64,000 bases of DNA from Jiangella anatolica (GTDB lineage Bacteria; Actinomycetota; Actinomycetes; Jiangellales; Jiangellaceae), in assembly GCF_003236295.1 (NCBI RefSeq), contig NZ_POTW01000017.1, positions 1 through 64,000 of the forward strand. Direction: 5' to 3'. Shown piece by piece: positions 15,348-24,340 of the stretch. Every line of letters begins with the position of its first letter. Within the stretch, counting starts at the first letter, position 1. A program made the position numbers and the translations under genes. The notes under the pieces are model-generated. The model did not search any database, was not told the origin of the DNA, and saw only the letters and a list, made by a program, of their open reading frames with translations.

Positions 15348-16171
15348 TCGCCCGGCTCCGGCCCAGCACCGTCCTCGGCACGGTGACGATGCTCGCCGTC
15401 ACCGCCGCCGTCATGCTGCCGCTGGCCATCATCGTGCTGACGGCGTTCAAGCCGGTCACGGAGGTGAACGCGTACCCGCCGACGCTGCTGCCGCAGGACT
15501 GGACGCTGGACAACCTGCGGCGCATCGTCGACGAGCTGCCGTTCGCCCGGCTGGTGGTCAACAGCTTCCTGTTCGCCGGCGGGGTGACGGCGTTCGCGCT
15601 GGTCTTCGACTCGCTGGCGGCGTACGCGCTGGCCCGGATCGACTTCACCGGGCGGCGGACGCTGCTGATCGCGATCGTCGCGACGCTGATGATCCCGTTC
15701 CAGGCGACGCTGGTCCCCGTCTACCAACTGGTCAGCGACCTGGGCTGGGTGAACACGTTCGCCGGGCTGATCGCGCCGCGGGCCGCCGACGCGTTCGGCA
15801 TCTTCTTCCTGCGGCAGTTCTTCCTGGCGCTGCCGCGCGACCTGGACAACGCCGCCCGCATCGACGGCGCGTCGGAGTTCCGGATCTTCCGCAGCGTCGT
15901 GCTGCCCAACGCGATCCCGGCGCTGCTCACGCTGGCGATCTTCACGTTCGTCAACAACTGGAACGACCTGCTGTGGCCGCTGATCTTCACCACCGAACGC
16001 GAGATGGGCACGATCACGTCCGGGCTGACGCTGCTGACCGGGCCCGGCGGCATCGTCCCCTACGGCGTGATGATGGCCGGCGCGCTGGTGGCGATCGCGC
16101 CGCTGGTGATCGCGTTCCTACTGGTGCAGCGGCGGTTCATCGAGAGCATCGCGACGACGGGGCTGAAATGA
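15344..16171 (+). CDS. Sugar ABC transporter permease, MalG type
   Basis: 275 residues, six membrane helices, EAA-loop equivalent DNAARIDGASEFRIF. The start is the GTG at 15344 (GTGA overlap with the preceding stop; AAGGGATG-rich region upstream). It forms the permease pair with the gene before it. It ends in an ATGA overlap with the glycosidase gene, showing that import and hydrolysis are made together. Confidence 0.92.
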   Translation: MIARLRPSTVLGTVTMLAVTAAVMLPLAIIVLTAFKPVTEVNAYPPTLLPQDWTLDNLRRIVDELPFARLVVNSFLFAGGVTAFALVFDSLAAYALARIDFTGRRTLLIAIVATLMIPFQATLVPVYQLVSDLGWVNTFAGLIAPRAADAFGIFFLRQFFLALPRDLDNAARIDGASEFRIFRSVVLPNAIPALLTLAIFTFVNNWNDLLWPLIFTTEREMGTITSGLTLLTGPGGIVPYGVMMAGALVAIAPLVIAFLLVQRRFIESIATTGLK

Positions 16172-17388
16172 GCGCGCCTTGGCACCGTGACGGTGCGCTG
16201 CACTTCGCGCTGGGCGTCGAGGACACGTTCGTGCCGCAGTCGCGGCCGGGCGAGCGCGCGATCGACGAGTACGAGCTGACCCAGCACTACGAGTTCTGGT
16301 CGTCCGACCTCGGGCTGGCCTCGGACGCCGGTGCGGAGCTGCTCCGCTGGGGCGTGCCGTGGTACCGGGTGAACCCGGCGCCCGGCTCGTGGGACTGGTC
16401 GTGGCTGGACCGCGTCATGGACCGGTTCGCATCGCTCGGGCTGCGGCCCGTGGTGGACCTGCTGCACTACGGCACACCGCTGTGGCTGGAGGGGCAGTTC
16501 GCGCATCCCGACTACCCGTCGGTGGTGGCGGAGTACTCGTTCCGGGTCGCGGAGCGGTACGCCGACCGCGTCACCGACTACACGCCGGTGAACGAGCCGA
16601 TGATCCACGCGCTGTTCTCCGGCGAGTACGGGTACTGGCCGCCGTACCTGTCCGGTCCGTCCGGCCTGCGGACGATGGTGCTCCAGCTGGCCCGAGGGTT
16701 CGTGCTGGCGCAGCGGGCGATGCGTTCGGTGCTGGGGGAGCGCGGGGTGTTCGTGCACGTCGACGCCGGGATGCGCTACGACGGGGACGACGCGGCGACG
16801 ATCGCGCGGCTGCGGGGGCAGGTGCATCTGGTCGAGGACCTGGTGACCGGCCGGGCGGCCGACGGCTTCGACGACTCGGAGCTCGCCTGGTTCGCCGAGC
16901 ACGCCGTCCAGCCCGACGTCATGGGCGTCAACTACTACCCGCGGCACTCCACCGAGATCGTGTCGGCCGCCGATCCGCACGGCGGCGGCTTCGCCGACCC
17001 CCGTCCGACCCGCGACGACGGCGTTCTCGGCCTGGAGGAGCTGCTGCGCGGCGCGTTCGACCGGTACGGCGTCCCCGTCGCGCTGACGGAGACCTGCGTG
17101 ACGGGGAGCGTCGCCGAGCGCGCGGCCTGGCTGGACGCGTCCGTCGACGCCGTGCGCGGGCTGCGGGCCGGCGGTGTCCCCGTCGTCGCGTACACGTGGT
17201 GGCCGGTGTTCGACATGTACGAGTGGACGTACCGGCACTCCACCCAGCGGCGCGAGGCGCACCGGCTGACGATGGGCCTGTGGGAGCTGTCCGAGCGCGA
17301 CGGCATCCTGCACCGCGTCCCCACCCCGCTCGTCGACCGGTTCCGTACCCACGCCCACGATCCCCGCAACACAACCAAGGAGAGCTGA
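16168..17388 (+). CDS. GH1-like intracellular glycoside hydrolase
   Basis: 406 residues, no signal peptide. The clan GH-A pair is visible: acid/base E143 in the TPVNEPM motif and nucleophile E308 in ALTETC. The NEP motif and the overall order (LRWGVPWYRVNP, DLLHYGTPLW, VNYYPRH, YTWWPVFDMYEW) indicate a GH1-like enzyme, although it is shorter than the usual 440-480 residues and has TETC instead of the common TENG. It probably releases sugars from imported oligosaccharides in the cytosol. It overlaps the permease gene by 4 nt and is directly followed by the GH51 gene. Confidence 0.82.
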   Translation: MSAPWHRDGALHFALGVEDTFVPQSRPGERAIDEYELTQHYEFWSSDLGLASDAGAELLRWGVPWYRVNPAPGSWDWSWLDRVMDRFASLGLRPVVDLLHYGTPLWLEGQFAHPDYPSVVAEYSFRVAERYADRVTDYTPVNEPMIHALFSGEYGYWPPYLSGPSGLRTMVLQLARGFVLAQRAMRSVLGERGVFVHVDAGMRYDGDDAATIARLRGQVHLVEDLVTGRAADGFDDSELAWFAEHAVQPDVMGVNYYPRHSTEIVSAADPHGGGFADPRPTRDDGVLGLEELLRGAFDRYGVPVALTETCVTGSVAERAAWLDASVDAVRGLRAGGVPVVAYTWWPVFDMYEWTYRHSTQRREAHRLTMGLWELSERDGILHRVPTPLVDRFRTHAHDPRNTTKES

Positions 17389-18900
17389 GTGCCGCACGCA
17401 TCGCTGACCGTCGATCCGTCGTTCGTCGTCGGGTCCATCGACCGGCGCCTGTTCGGCTCGTTCGTCGAGCACCTGGGCCGGGCGGTGTACGACGGCGTCT
17501 ACGAGCCGGACCACGCGACGGCCGACGAGGACGGCTTCCGCAAGGACGTCATCGAGCTGGTCCGCGAGCTGGGGGTGTCGACCGTCCGCTATCCGGGCGG
17601 CAACTTCGTCTCCGGCTACCGGTGGGAGGACGGCGTCGGGCCGCGCTCGCAGCGGCCCCGTCGCCTCGACCTGGCCTGGCACTCGCTGGAGACGAACGAG
17701 ATCGGGCTGGACGAGTTCGCCCGCTGGTCGGCGAAGGCCGGCACCGAGCTGATGCTGGCCGTCAACCTCGGGACGCGGGGTGTGCAGGAGGCGCTGGACC
17801 TGCTCGAGTATGCGAACGTCCGGTCCGGATCGACGCTCGCCGATCTACGCGTCGCCAACGGCACGCCCGACCCGCACGGCGTCGTGCTGTGGTGCCTGGG
17901 CAACGAGATGGACGGGCCGTGGCAGCTCGGGCACCGCAGCGCCGAGGACTACGGCAAGCTGGCGGCGCAGACCGCCCGGGCGATGCGGCAGCTGGACCCC
18001 GGCGTGAAGCTGATCGCGTGCGGCAGCTCGAACCGGCAGATGCCGACGTTCGGCGCGTGGGAGCGGACCGTGCTGGAGCACACGTACGACGAGATCGACT
18101 ACCTGTCCTGCCACGCGTACTACCACGAGACGCCGGGTGACCTTCCCGGCTTCCTCGCCTCGCCGGTCGACATGGACCGCTTCATCGAGTCGGTGGTGGC
18201 GACGATCGACCACGTCCGCGCGCTGCGGCCGGGCCGTCACCGCGTCGACATCTCCTTCGACGAGTGGAACGTCTGGTACGTCGACCGCTATCACGACGAG
18301 GACAAGGTCACCGACCCGCAGGTGTGGCCGGTGGCGCCGCGGATCCTGGAGGACTCGTACACGGTGGCCGACGCCGTCGTGGTGGGCGGGCTGCTGATGT
18401 CGCTGCTGCGGCGTGCGGACCGGGTGACGGCGGCGAGCATGGCGCAGCTGGTCAACGTCATCGCGCCGATCATGACCGAGCCCGGCGGCCCGAGCTGGCG
18501 GCAGACCACGTTCTTCCCGTTCGCGACGACGTCCCGGCTGGCCCGCGGCGTGACGCTGGCCGTCGATGTGACGTCGCCCGTGTACTCGACGTCGGCGTAC
18601 GGGGAGGTGCCGCTCGTCGACGCCGTGGCGACGCACGACGCGTCGGAGGGCTCGACCGCCGTGTTCCTGGTGAACCGCTCGGTCGACTCGCCCGCGACGG
18701 TGTCGGTGGACGTCCGCGCCCTCGGCGCCACGACGATCGCCGAGGCGGTCACCCTCTGGGACGACGACGTCCACGCCCGCAACACCCTCGACCACCCCGA
18801 CCGCGTCGGGCTGCGCCCCACCCCGTCGGCGGTGCTGGACGGCGGCACGTTGCGGGTCGACCTCCCGCCCGTCTCCTGGACGGCGGTCTCACTACGCTGA
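17389..18900 (+). CDS. GH51 alpha-L-arabinofuranosidase, intracellular
   Basis: 503 residues, the usual GH51 length. It removes terminal alpha-L-arabinofuranosyl residues from arabino-oligosaccharides. The catalytic residues are clear: acid/base E173 in GNEMDGPW and nucleophile E292 in DEWNVW; the N-terminus FGSFVEHLGRAVYDGVYEP is also a GH51 signature. A C-terminal beta-sandwich follows the barrel. There is no signal peptide, so it acts on imported sugars. The GTG start directly follows the GH1-like stop with AAGGAGA as ribosome site. This gene is the best evidence that the whole LacI regulon is for arabinan or arabinoxylan fragments. The symbol abfA would fit but is not proven. Confidence 0.93.
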   Translation: MPHASLTVDPSFVVGSIDRRLFGSFVEHLGRAVYDGVYEPDHATADEDGFRKDVIELVRELGVSTVRYPGGNFVSGYRWEDGVGPRSQRPRRLDLAWHSLETNEIGLDEFARWSAKAGTELMLAVNLGTRGVQEALDLLEYANVRSGSTLADLRVANGTPDPHGVVLWCLGNEMDGPWQLGHRSAEDYGKLAAQTARAMRQLDPGVKLIACGSSNRQMPTFGAWERTVLEHTYDEIDYLSCHAYYHETPGDLPGFLASPVDMDRFIESVVATIDHVRALRPGRHRVDISFDEWNVWYVDRYHDEDKVTDPQVWPVAPRILEDSYTVADAVVVGGLLMSLLRRADRVTAASMAQLVNVIAPIMTEPGGPSWRQTTFFPFATTSRLARGVTLAVDVTSPVYSTSAYGEVPLVDAVATHDASEGSTAVFLVNRSVDSPATVSVDVRALGATTIAEAVTLWDDDVHARNTLDHPDRVGLRPTPSAVLDGGTLRVDLPPVSWTAVSLR

Positions 18901-18904
18901 GGGG

Positions 18905-19198
18905 GTGACTGCTGAGACCGTGGAGCTGACCCGGTTCCGAGTGCTGCCCGAGAACGTCGACGCGCTGCTGGCGGCCCGGCCCGCGATGCTGGCCGACTTC
19001 CGCGCCGATCGCGACGGCTTCATCGACGCCGTGCTGGTGCGGCTGCCGGACGACGAGTGGCTCGACATCGTGACCTGGCGGTCGGCGGAGGACTTCGCCG
19101 CGTCGCGGGCGAAGGGCGCGAACCTGCCGGGCATCGAGGCCTTCTTCGCGGCGATCGCCGAACTCGTCTCGGCCGAGGAGGGCACCGCCGCGCGCTGA
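18905..19198 (+). CDS. ABM-fold (antibiotic biosynthesis monooxygenase-like) small protein
   Basis: 97 residues with the ferredoxin-like layout of ABM domains: an N-terminal strand (TVELTRFRVLP), a helix (VDALLAARPAMLADFRADR), then DAVLVRLPDDEWLDIVTWRS and a second helix SAEDFAASRAKG. Such proteins act as small monooxygenases, heme-degrading proteins or stress proteins; the reaction cannot be told. The GTG start is only 4 nt after the GH51 stop, so it may ride on that transcript by chance. Confidence 0.7.
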   Translation: MTAETVELTRFRVLPENVDALLAARPAMLADFRADRDGFIDAVLVRLPDDEWLDIVTWRSAEDFAASRAKGANLPGIEAFFAAIAELVSAEEGTAAR

Positions 19199-19251
19199 CC
19201 CCGCCGGCCGGCGGTGACGCCGGGACATGGTCACGCGGCCCCGCGTTCACC

Positions 19252-19830
19252 TCACTCGCCGGCGGACCCATCGGCCTGGGGTTCTGGCCTCCATGCGGAT
19301 CGCTGAGCGGGTGAGGTGCTCCCGGCACGGGTGTGGCCGCGCTCGTCCTGCGAGAGCAGGCCTCCCAGCGGCGACACCTCGCGCATCTCGATGGAGTCGC
19401 GATCGAGCCCGGTCAGCACGCGGTGGATTCCCGGCAGGGCGCCACCGTGCACAAGTGACTCCCATCGATCGAGGTTGCGCAGGTGCGGCTGACCTCGGAC
19501 ACTCTCCCTCAACCGGCGCAGGTTCCGCTCGATCGTCGGCCCCCATTCCTGCAGGTTCGTCCTGGACAGCTGGATCGACAACCGGCGATGGAGCTGCCAG
19601 GACCTCCGCTCGGAGCGCGTGAGGTCGGGGCGGACGGGCCGGCGAACGACCTCGAGCCGGTAGCCCATGCACGACAGCAGCCGGTCCAGTTGCTCGTCGC
19701 TGAACTCGATCTTGCCGGACAGGAACTGGCTGATGCTCGGCTGACGCACGCCGCTGAGCCGCGACAGCTCGGACTGGGTGGTGCGCGTGTCGCGCATCAC
19801 CTCGCGGAGCACCTCGACCCTGTCGGACAT
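19252..19830 (-). CDS. XRE-family helix-turn-helix repressor
   Basis: 192 residues. Residues 5-65 form a Cro/CI-type helix-turn-helix (TTQSELSRLSGVRQPSISQFL with recognition helix in RQPSISQFLSG). The following basic part (RPDLTRSERRSWQLHRRLS) and the C-terminus are of unknown function; the tail is Ser/Arg/Gly-rich and may be disordered. The ATG at 19830 is preferred because a perfect-looking -10 (TATGAT) ends 6 nt upstream, which would give a leaderless mRNA starting at this codon. A TAGCA/TGCTA inverted repeat overlaps that -10, suggesting self-repression. No partner toxin gene is adjacent. Confidence 0.75.
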   Translation of the reverse strand: MSDRVEVLREVMRDTRTTQSELSRLSGVRQPSISQFLSGKIEFSDEQLDRLLSCMGYRLEVVRRPVRPDLTRSERRSWQLHRRLSIQLSRTNLQEWGPTIERNLRRLRESVRGQPHLRNLDRWESLVHGGALPGIHRVLTGLDRDSIEMREVSPLGGLLSQDERGHTRAGSTSPAQRSAWRPEPQADGSAGE

Positions 19831-19836
19831 GGCGCC

Positions 19837-19855
19837 ATCATAGCAACCCGTGCTA
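19837..19855 (-). promoter_or_regulatory. Leaderless -10 element overlapping an inverted-repeat operator
   Basis: On the minus strand TATGAT (19842-19837) sits 6 nt before the XRE start codon. TAGCA (19841-19845) and TGCTA (19851-19855) form a perfect inverted repeat with a 5-bp spacer that overlaps the -10. The layout fits an autoregulated leaderless promoter. Confidence 0.5.
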
Positions 19856-19920
19856 TAGACCACGCCACGAACACTAGGCTGTGACGGTCGAGCCGACCCC
19901 GGTGCGGGAGAATCGGGGGC

Positions 19921-20661
19921 GTGTGCGGACGGTACGTGGCTGACGCGTCGATGGACGACCTCGCCGCCGAGTTCGACGCGATCGCGTCCGGCGCGGTGCT
20001 TGAGCTGATGGCGTCGTACAACGTCGCGCCCACCGACCGGGTGCCCGTCGTGCTGGAACGCACCGACGAGCCGCTCGAACGGACCCGGCAGGTGCACGCC
20101 GCGCGCTGGGGGCTGGTCCCGTCGTGGGCGAAGGAGCCCGGCGGCGGCGCGCCGATGATCAACGCCCGCATCGAGACCGTCGCGGAGAAGCCCGCGTTCC
20201 GCGGCCCCATCGCCCGGCGGCGCTGCGTGCTGCCGGCCCGCGGCTACTACGAGTGGCAGCGCGGTCCCGGCCGGACGCGGCAGCCGTACTTCATCCACGG
20301 TGACGGCGGACTGCTCGCGATGGCGGGCGTGTTCGAGTGGTGGCGCGATCCGGCGCTGCCGGCCGAGCACCCGGACCGCTGGCTGCTGTCGGCCAGCGTG
20401 CTGACGACGACGCCGGCGCCTGGGCTGGCGCACATCCACGACCGGATGCCGGTGTTCCTGGCCGCGGCCGACATCCCGGACTGGCTGGACCGGGGCAACG
20501 AGGACACGACGGGGTTGCTGGAGCTGGCCCGCTCAGCCGCCGCCCGGGTCGGCGCCGCCCTCGTCGCGCGTCCCGTCGGAACGGAGGTCGGCAACGTCCG
20601 CAACAACCACGCCGGGCTGGTCGCCGAGGCGGCGCCGACCCAGCTCTCCCTCGACGGCTGA
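19921..20661 (+). CDS. SOS response-associated peptidase (YedK/HMCES family)
   Basis: 246 residues. HMCES-family proteins form a covalent thiazolidine link with abasic sites in single-stranded DNA through the cysteine at position 2 and so protect them. The start MCGRY places Cys2 correctly after Met removal, which fixes the GTG at 19921 as the start. Other family residues are present: NARIET, the catalytic Glu in ARGYYEW and the His in AHIHDRMP. Divergent from the XRE gene; convergent with the next unknown gene. Confidence 0.92.
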   Translation: MCGRYVADASMDDLAAEFDAIASGAVLELMASYNVAPTDRVPVVLERTDEPLERTRQVHAARWGLVPSWAKEPGGGAPMINARIETVAEKPAFRGPIARRRCVLPARGYYEWQRGPGRTRQPYFIHGDGGLLAMAGVFEWWRDPALPAEHPDRWLLSASVLTTTPAPGLAHIHDRMPVFLAAADIPDWLDRGNEDTTGLLELARSAAARVGAALVARPVGTEVGNVRNNHAGLVAEAAPTQLSLDG

Positions 20662-20674
20662 CGTGGGCCGTGGG

Positions 20675-21580
20675 CTATTCGGGTGGCGCCCAGATGTCGT
20701 CCGGCTCGTCTGGGACCCGTCCATCCTCGGCGATGCGCCTCATGATCCGATCGATGGCGTCCTGGAACTCCTGCCTGATCGCCGCGAGATCCTCTTCGTC
20801 AGCGATCCCCGACCACTTGGCATGGCGATAGATCAGGGCGACGAGCTTGACGATGTCGTCGTCGAGATCCGCGTGCTCGAACGTCGCATCCCCAGCTGTC
20901 TGTTCGTACCCGAGCAGACGCATGAGATCCGCCAGTTCAGGGTCAGGCAGCTCGAGACCGGCGGCGAGCGTCCTGGACCGAAGCTCGGGGGCATCGTCGA
21001 GCAGTCTCTCGAGACGATCCGGATAGGCAGAGTGGTCGCGCGCCGCAAGCCGGCGGATCGGAGCGAGTGCTCGCGCGATCCTGTCGCCGGCACCCCGGGC
21101 CAGGTCACGGATGGCGAGGTAACCGGCGTAGACGCCGCCGAAGTGGATCAGCCGATCGACCGCTGTCTCCAGGAGATCGAACAGATCGCGCCAGTCGGTG
21201 GCGCCGAGTCCACCGCTGCCGCCCGTCAGGACCAGCGTCATGCCGTCCTCCGGGCGCCGGGACAGGCCGACTGCTGCGGTCGCTTGCAGCTCGCCGAATG
21301 TCACGGTGGATCGGTACGCATCCCAGTCGAGGACACCTGAAGGGCCCAGGACTGCCGGGATGGCACGTGCCGACCAGCCGTCTTCGCTCTCGGGCAGCCC
21401 GACCATGACGCCGGCGTAGGCGAGCTCCAGATCGGGCAGAGCAAGCCGATGCGCGGCCAGCACCGCCGAAGCCAACTCGAGGCCGGTCGTGTCAGGGCCG
21501 ACCTCGATCTCCACCACCGGGAGGAACCGAGCATCACCGTCGCCGACCAGGAGGCTGGCAGTCGTGGGCACCGTCACCAT
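20675..21580 (-). CDS. Unknown protein, 301 residues
   Basis: I do not recognise the family. The first half has short beta-like and Gly-rich segments (LVLTGGSGGLGATDW); the second half is mostly helical and acidic, ending EPDDIWAPPE. There are no membrane helices, signal peptide or cysteine clusters. Codon use matches the neighbours, though the gene is slightly less GC-biased. It could be an adaptor or immunity-like protein, but nothing shows this. Confidence 0.65.
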   Translation of the reverse strand: MVTVPTTASLLVGDGDARFLPVVEIEVGPDTTGLELASAVLAAHRLALPDLELAYAGVMVGLPESEDGWSARAIPAVLGPSGVLDWDAYRSTVTFGELQATAAVGLSRRPEDGMTLVLTGGSGGLGATDWRDLFDLLETAVDRLIHFGGVYAGYLAIRDLARGAGDRIARALAPIRRLAARDHSAYPDRLERLLDDAPELRSRTLAAGLELPDPELADLMRLLGYEQTAGDATFEHADLDDDIVKLVALIYRHAKWSGIADEEDLAAIRQEFQDAIDRIMRRIAEDGRVPDEPDDIWAPPE

Positions 21581-21631
21581 GAGAGCAGCGTGCCACCTGC
21601 CCTGGCCGCTGACGATCTGATCGACGCCGGT

Positions 21632-22396
21632 TCAGGCTCCCGCAGCGGGAGGAAGTGGCGGCTCGCCGGTCGTCGTGACGATGATCTCGGCGGCGATCTT
21701 GCGCAGCCTGACATTGTCGCGCTGCGAGCGGCGGCGCAGGATCTCGAACGCGGTGCGGGCGTTGCAGCTGTGCCGGCTCATCAGCACCCCGAGCGCCTGG
21801 TCGATGACGTAGCGGGAGGTCAGCGCGACGCGCAGGTGCTCGGCGTGCGCGGCGTACTCGAACATCCGCACCGCCACCTGCAGCGCGCCGGCGTGCCGGG
21901 CGGCCAGCTCGGCGACCCGGGCGCGGGTGGCGTCGTCCAGCCGATCCGGCCGCTGCGCGTAGACGGTGACGGCGCCGATGCTGGCCAGCTCGCCGGGGAT
22001 CGGCGTCGCGAGCACGGCGGCCACCCCGTCCGCCGTGCCGCGCAGCGTCAGCTCCGGCCAGCGCAGGTCGACCGGCAGGTACTCGACGCACACCGGCTCG
22101 CCGGTCTGCACGGCCCGCAGCGTCGGCCCGTCCTGGGTGATGTACTGGATATCCTCCAGCGCGGCGGCGACGCGGTCGCTGCCGCCGAACGTGGCCGCCA
22201 CCCGCGGCCCCCGTCTGGTCGCCACCGCGCAGGAGACCCCGCCGAGGGCGTCGGCGACACCACTCGCCAGCCCCGTGAGGAAGTCGTGCAGACTACTGCT
22301 GCTCGACAGCAGCGCCGTGTCCGTCGTCGGTTGCGTGGTGATCGCTTCGTCTGTGGTCATCGGCTCCGCCCCCGTCGCCTCTGTACCTGCAGTCAT
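21632..22396 (-). CDS. GAF-ANTAR transcription antitermination regulator
   Basis: 254 residues. A GAF domain (about 30-165; GVSCAVATRRG, QDGPTLRAVQTGEPV, VLATPIPGE) is followed by a C-terminal ANTAR RNA-binding domain (about 175-245; LTSRYVIDQALGVLMSRHSCNARTAFEILRRRS). ANTAR proteins bind paired stem-loops in leader RNA and stop termination. The ATG at 22396 has GAGGAGA 8 nt upstream. It is divergent from the PucR regulator. Signal and target RNA are unknown; I saw no clear paired hexaloop target in the window. Confidence 0.88.
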   Translation of the reverse strand: MTAGTEATGAEPMTTDEAITTQPTTDTALLSSSSSLHDFLTGLASGVADALGGVSCAVATRRGPRVAATFGGSDRVAAALEDIQYITQDGPTLRAVQTGEPVCVEYLPVDLRWPELTLRGTADGVAAVLATPIPGELASIGAVTVYAQRPDRLDDATRARVAELAARHAGALQVAVRMFEYAAHAEHLRVALTSRYVIDQALGVLMSRHSCNARTAFEILRRRSQRDNVRLRKIAAEIIVTTTGEPPLPPAAGA

Positions 22397-22537
22397 GGGC
22401 TGTCTCCTCACCGACGATGCCATCGACCAGCGCAAACGGCTTCGACCTGACGGGACGAGACCAGCCCGGACCTCCCGTCCTGGCAGGTCGAGGCCGATCG
22501 GACTGACAGCCGAGCCGGGACCGGGCAGAATGGGACG

Positions 22538-24205
22538 ATGTCGCACAGCGGCGATGCCCGGGGCGGGGCGTCGAAGCCGCCTGTCGCGGAACCGCCGGTG
22601 GGGATGGTGGCGCGACGTGGACGATCACGGCTGCGCGAGCTGCAGGCGCTGTCGCTGCTGATGACCGACGGGCGGCCGGGTCCAGACATCCTCGCGCTGG
22701 TCAGCGGCGCGGTGCGGTCGTGGACGCGGTACGAGGTGGTGGCCACGCCGTGCGGTCCGGAGGACGAGCCGGTCGCCGGCGTCACGGGGCTGCGGGCCAA
22801 GGGCGGCCGCGTCACCGCCAAGGGGTACGCGTGGGCGTGGGCCTACCCGATGCGCGCGTTCAACGGACCGCAGGGCCAGCTGATCGTCGGCGGCGACGGC
22901 CCGCCGTCGGCGGAGGAGCGGGCGCTGCTGACCGGCCTGGCCCGCCACGCCGGCGTCGCGCTCGGGCAGGCGACGCTGCGTCGCCGGCTGGACGAGCTGG
23001 GCGCCGAGCTGCGCGCCGTCACCGACGACCTGGAGCGGGCCCGGGCCGAGCTGCGTCAGCACACCGCGATCCAGGAGACGCTGGCCCGGGCCGCGGCCGA
23101 CCCGACGGAGGACCGCATCCGGGCCATCGCCGAGGCGCTCTACGCGATCACCGGGCTGCCGGTCGTCATCGAGGACTCGTTCGGGCACGCCCGCGCCTGG
23201 TCCGGGCTGGCCGAGGCGCCGGCCGCCGCGCCGTCGCCGGACTCCGCCGCCAGCCCCGCGCTGCGCGGCCCGCTGGTGGTCCGCGAAGGTGACCGGCTGA
23301 TCACCGCCGCGCAGCCACGGCACGAGGTGCTCGGCACGATCGCGCTGGTCGACCCCGGCCGCATGGCCGGCGAACGGGACGAGTTCGCGCTGACGCACGC
23401 CGCGCTGGTGCTGTCCGGCGAGCTCGCGCACGTCCGCGCCGTCGCCGAGGTCGAGGGACGGCAGCGGCGTGAGCTGGTCGACGACCTGCTGACCGGGGCC
23501 GACGAGGCCGCCGCGGCGGCGCGGGCGGAGGCACTCGGCCACGACCTGAGCCCGCCGCACCGGGTGCTGGCGATCGGCTACCCGCTGGCCTCGGCCGACG
23601 ACGCGCTGGAGGCGGCGGCCGCGCGGTCCGCCGCCGAGCTGGCGCTGCCGCACCTGCTCGGCCGCCGCGACGCCCACGTCGTGCTGCTGACCCCCGACGC
23701 CGGCGGCGAGACGTGGGCCCGGCTGCACGCCGGCATCTCCGCACGACTCGGCGCCGCCGAGGTCGCCATCGGCGTCGGCCGCCCCGCCGACGGCCCGGCC
23801 AGGATCGCGCAGTCGTGGCAGGACGCGCAGCGGGCGCACGCCGTCCGGGCCGGTGGCCGCCACCGCGACGGCGTCACCGTCGACGACGAGTTGGGCATCT
23901 ACCGCATCCTCGGCGCCGGAGCCGGCCACGGCGACCTCCAGCGCTACGTCGACGAGTGGCTGGGGACGCTGCTCGGGTACGACGCGGAGAACCACAGCGA
24001 GCTGACCCGCACGCTGGCCACGTACCTCGACCGCGGCGGCAACTACGACGAGACGGCCGCCGCGCTGATCATCCACCGCAGCACGCTGCGCTACCGGCTG
24101 CAGCGCATCCGGGAGCTGACCGGCCACGACCTCGGCGACCCCGAGACCCGCCTCAACCTCCACGTCGCCGTCCGGGCGTGGTCCATCCTCGCAGGCGACG
24201 ACTGA
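22538..24205 (+). CDS. PucR/CdaR-family regulator
   Basis: 555 residues. The N-terminal part resembles a GAF-like sensor, then a helical region (ELGAELRAVTDDLERARAEL), a GGDEF-like domain of the CdaR type, and the PucR C-terminal helix-turn-helix (NYDETAAALIIHRSTLRYRLQRI). Family members control purine, diacid or sugar-acid catabolism. The target is not visible; the gene stands divergent from GAF-ANTAR. It is followed by a strong hairpin. Confidence 0.88.
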   Translation: MSHSGDARGGASKPPVAEPPVGMVARRGRSRLRELQALSLLMTDGRPGPDILALVSGAVRSWTRYEVVATPCGPEDEPVAGVTGLRAKGGRVTAKGYAWAWAYPMRAFNGPQGQLIVGGDGPPSAEERALLTGLARHAGVALGQATLRRRLDELGAELRAVTDDLERARAELRQHTAIQETLARAAADPTEDRIRAIAEALYAITGLPVVIEDSFGHARAWSGLAEAPAAAPSPDSAASPALRGPLVVREGDRLITAAQPRHEVLGTIALVDPGRMAGERDEFALTHAALVLSGELAHVRAVAEVEGRQRRELVDDLLTGADEAAAAARAEALGHDLSPPHRVLAIGYPLASADDALEAAAARSAAELALPHLLGRRDAHVVLLTPDAGGETWARLHAGISARLGAAEVAIGVGRPADGPARIAQSWQDAQRAHAVRAGGRHRDGVTVDDELGIYRILGAGAGHGDLQRYVDEWLGTLLGYDAENHSELTRTLATYLDRGGNYDETAAALIIHRSTLRYRLQRIRELTGHDLGDPETRLNLHVAVRAWSILAGDD

Positions 24206-24247
24206 CGGCTTTGCTGGTGGGCGGCACTTCAGGGGCGGCGGCCCACC

Positions 24248-24301
24248 AGGCGTACTCCCGCTCTACCAGGCATGCATGGGTGGTAGAGCAGGGGAACGCC
24301 T
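24248..24301. terminator. Long hairpin between convergent genes, apex AGGCATGCATG
   Basis: Outer arms AGGCGT/ACGCCT (24248-24253, 24296-24301) and inner arms GCTCTACCA/TGGTAGAGC (24260-24268, 24281-24289) fold into one long stem. It lies between the PucR gene and the convergent transglutaminase-like gene, so it can stop transcription from both sides. The apex AGGCATGCATG (24268-24278) recurs in the hairpin at 32839-32924. Confidence 0.65.
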
Positions 24302-24340
24302 AGTGACGTACGCGGCACCGCCAATGGTCGCGCCCGGCCC

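Noticed and set aside
19201-19214. CCGCCGGCCGGCGG palindrome as a strong terminator
   Set aside because: It can form only a 5-bp stem with a 4-nt loop; kept out as a feature, although it lies between convergent genes.
24260-24289. tRNA-like structure
   Set aside because: Only one stem-loop is present; no cloverleaf, anticodon arm or T-loop.
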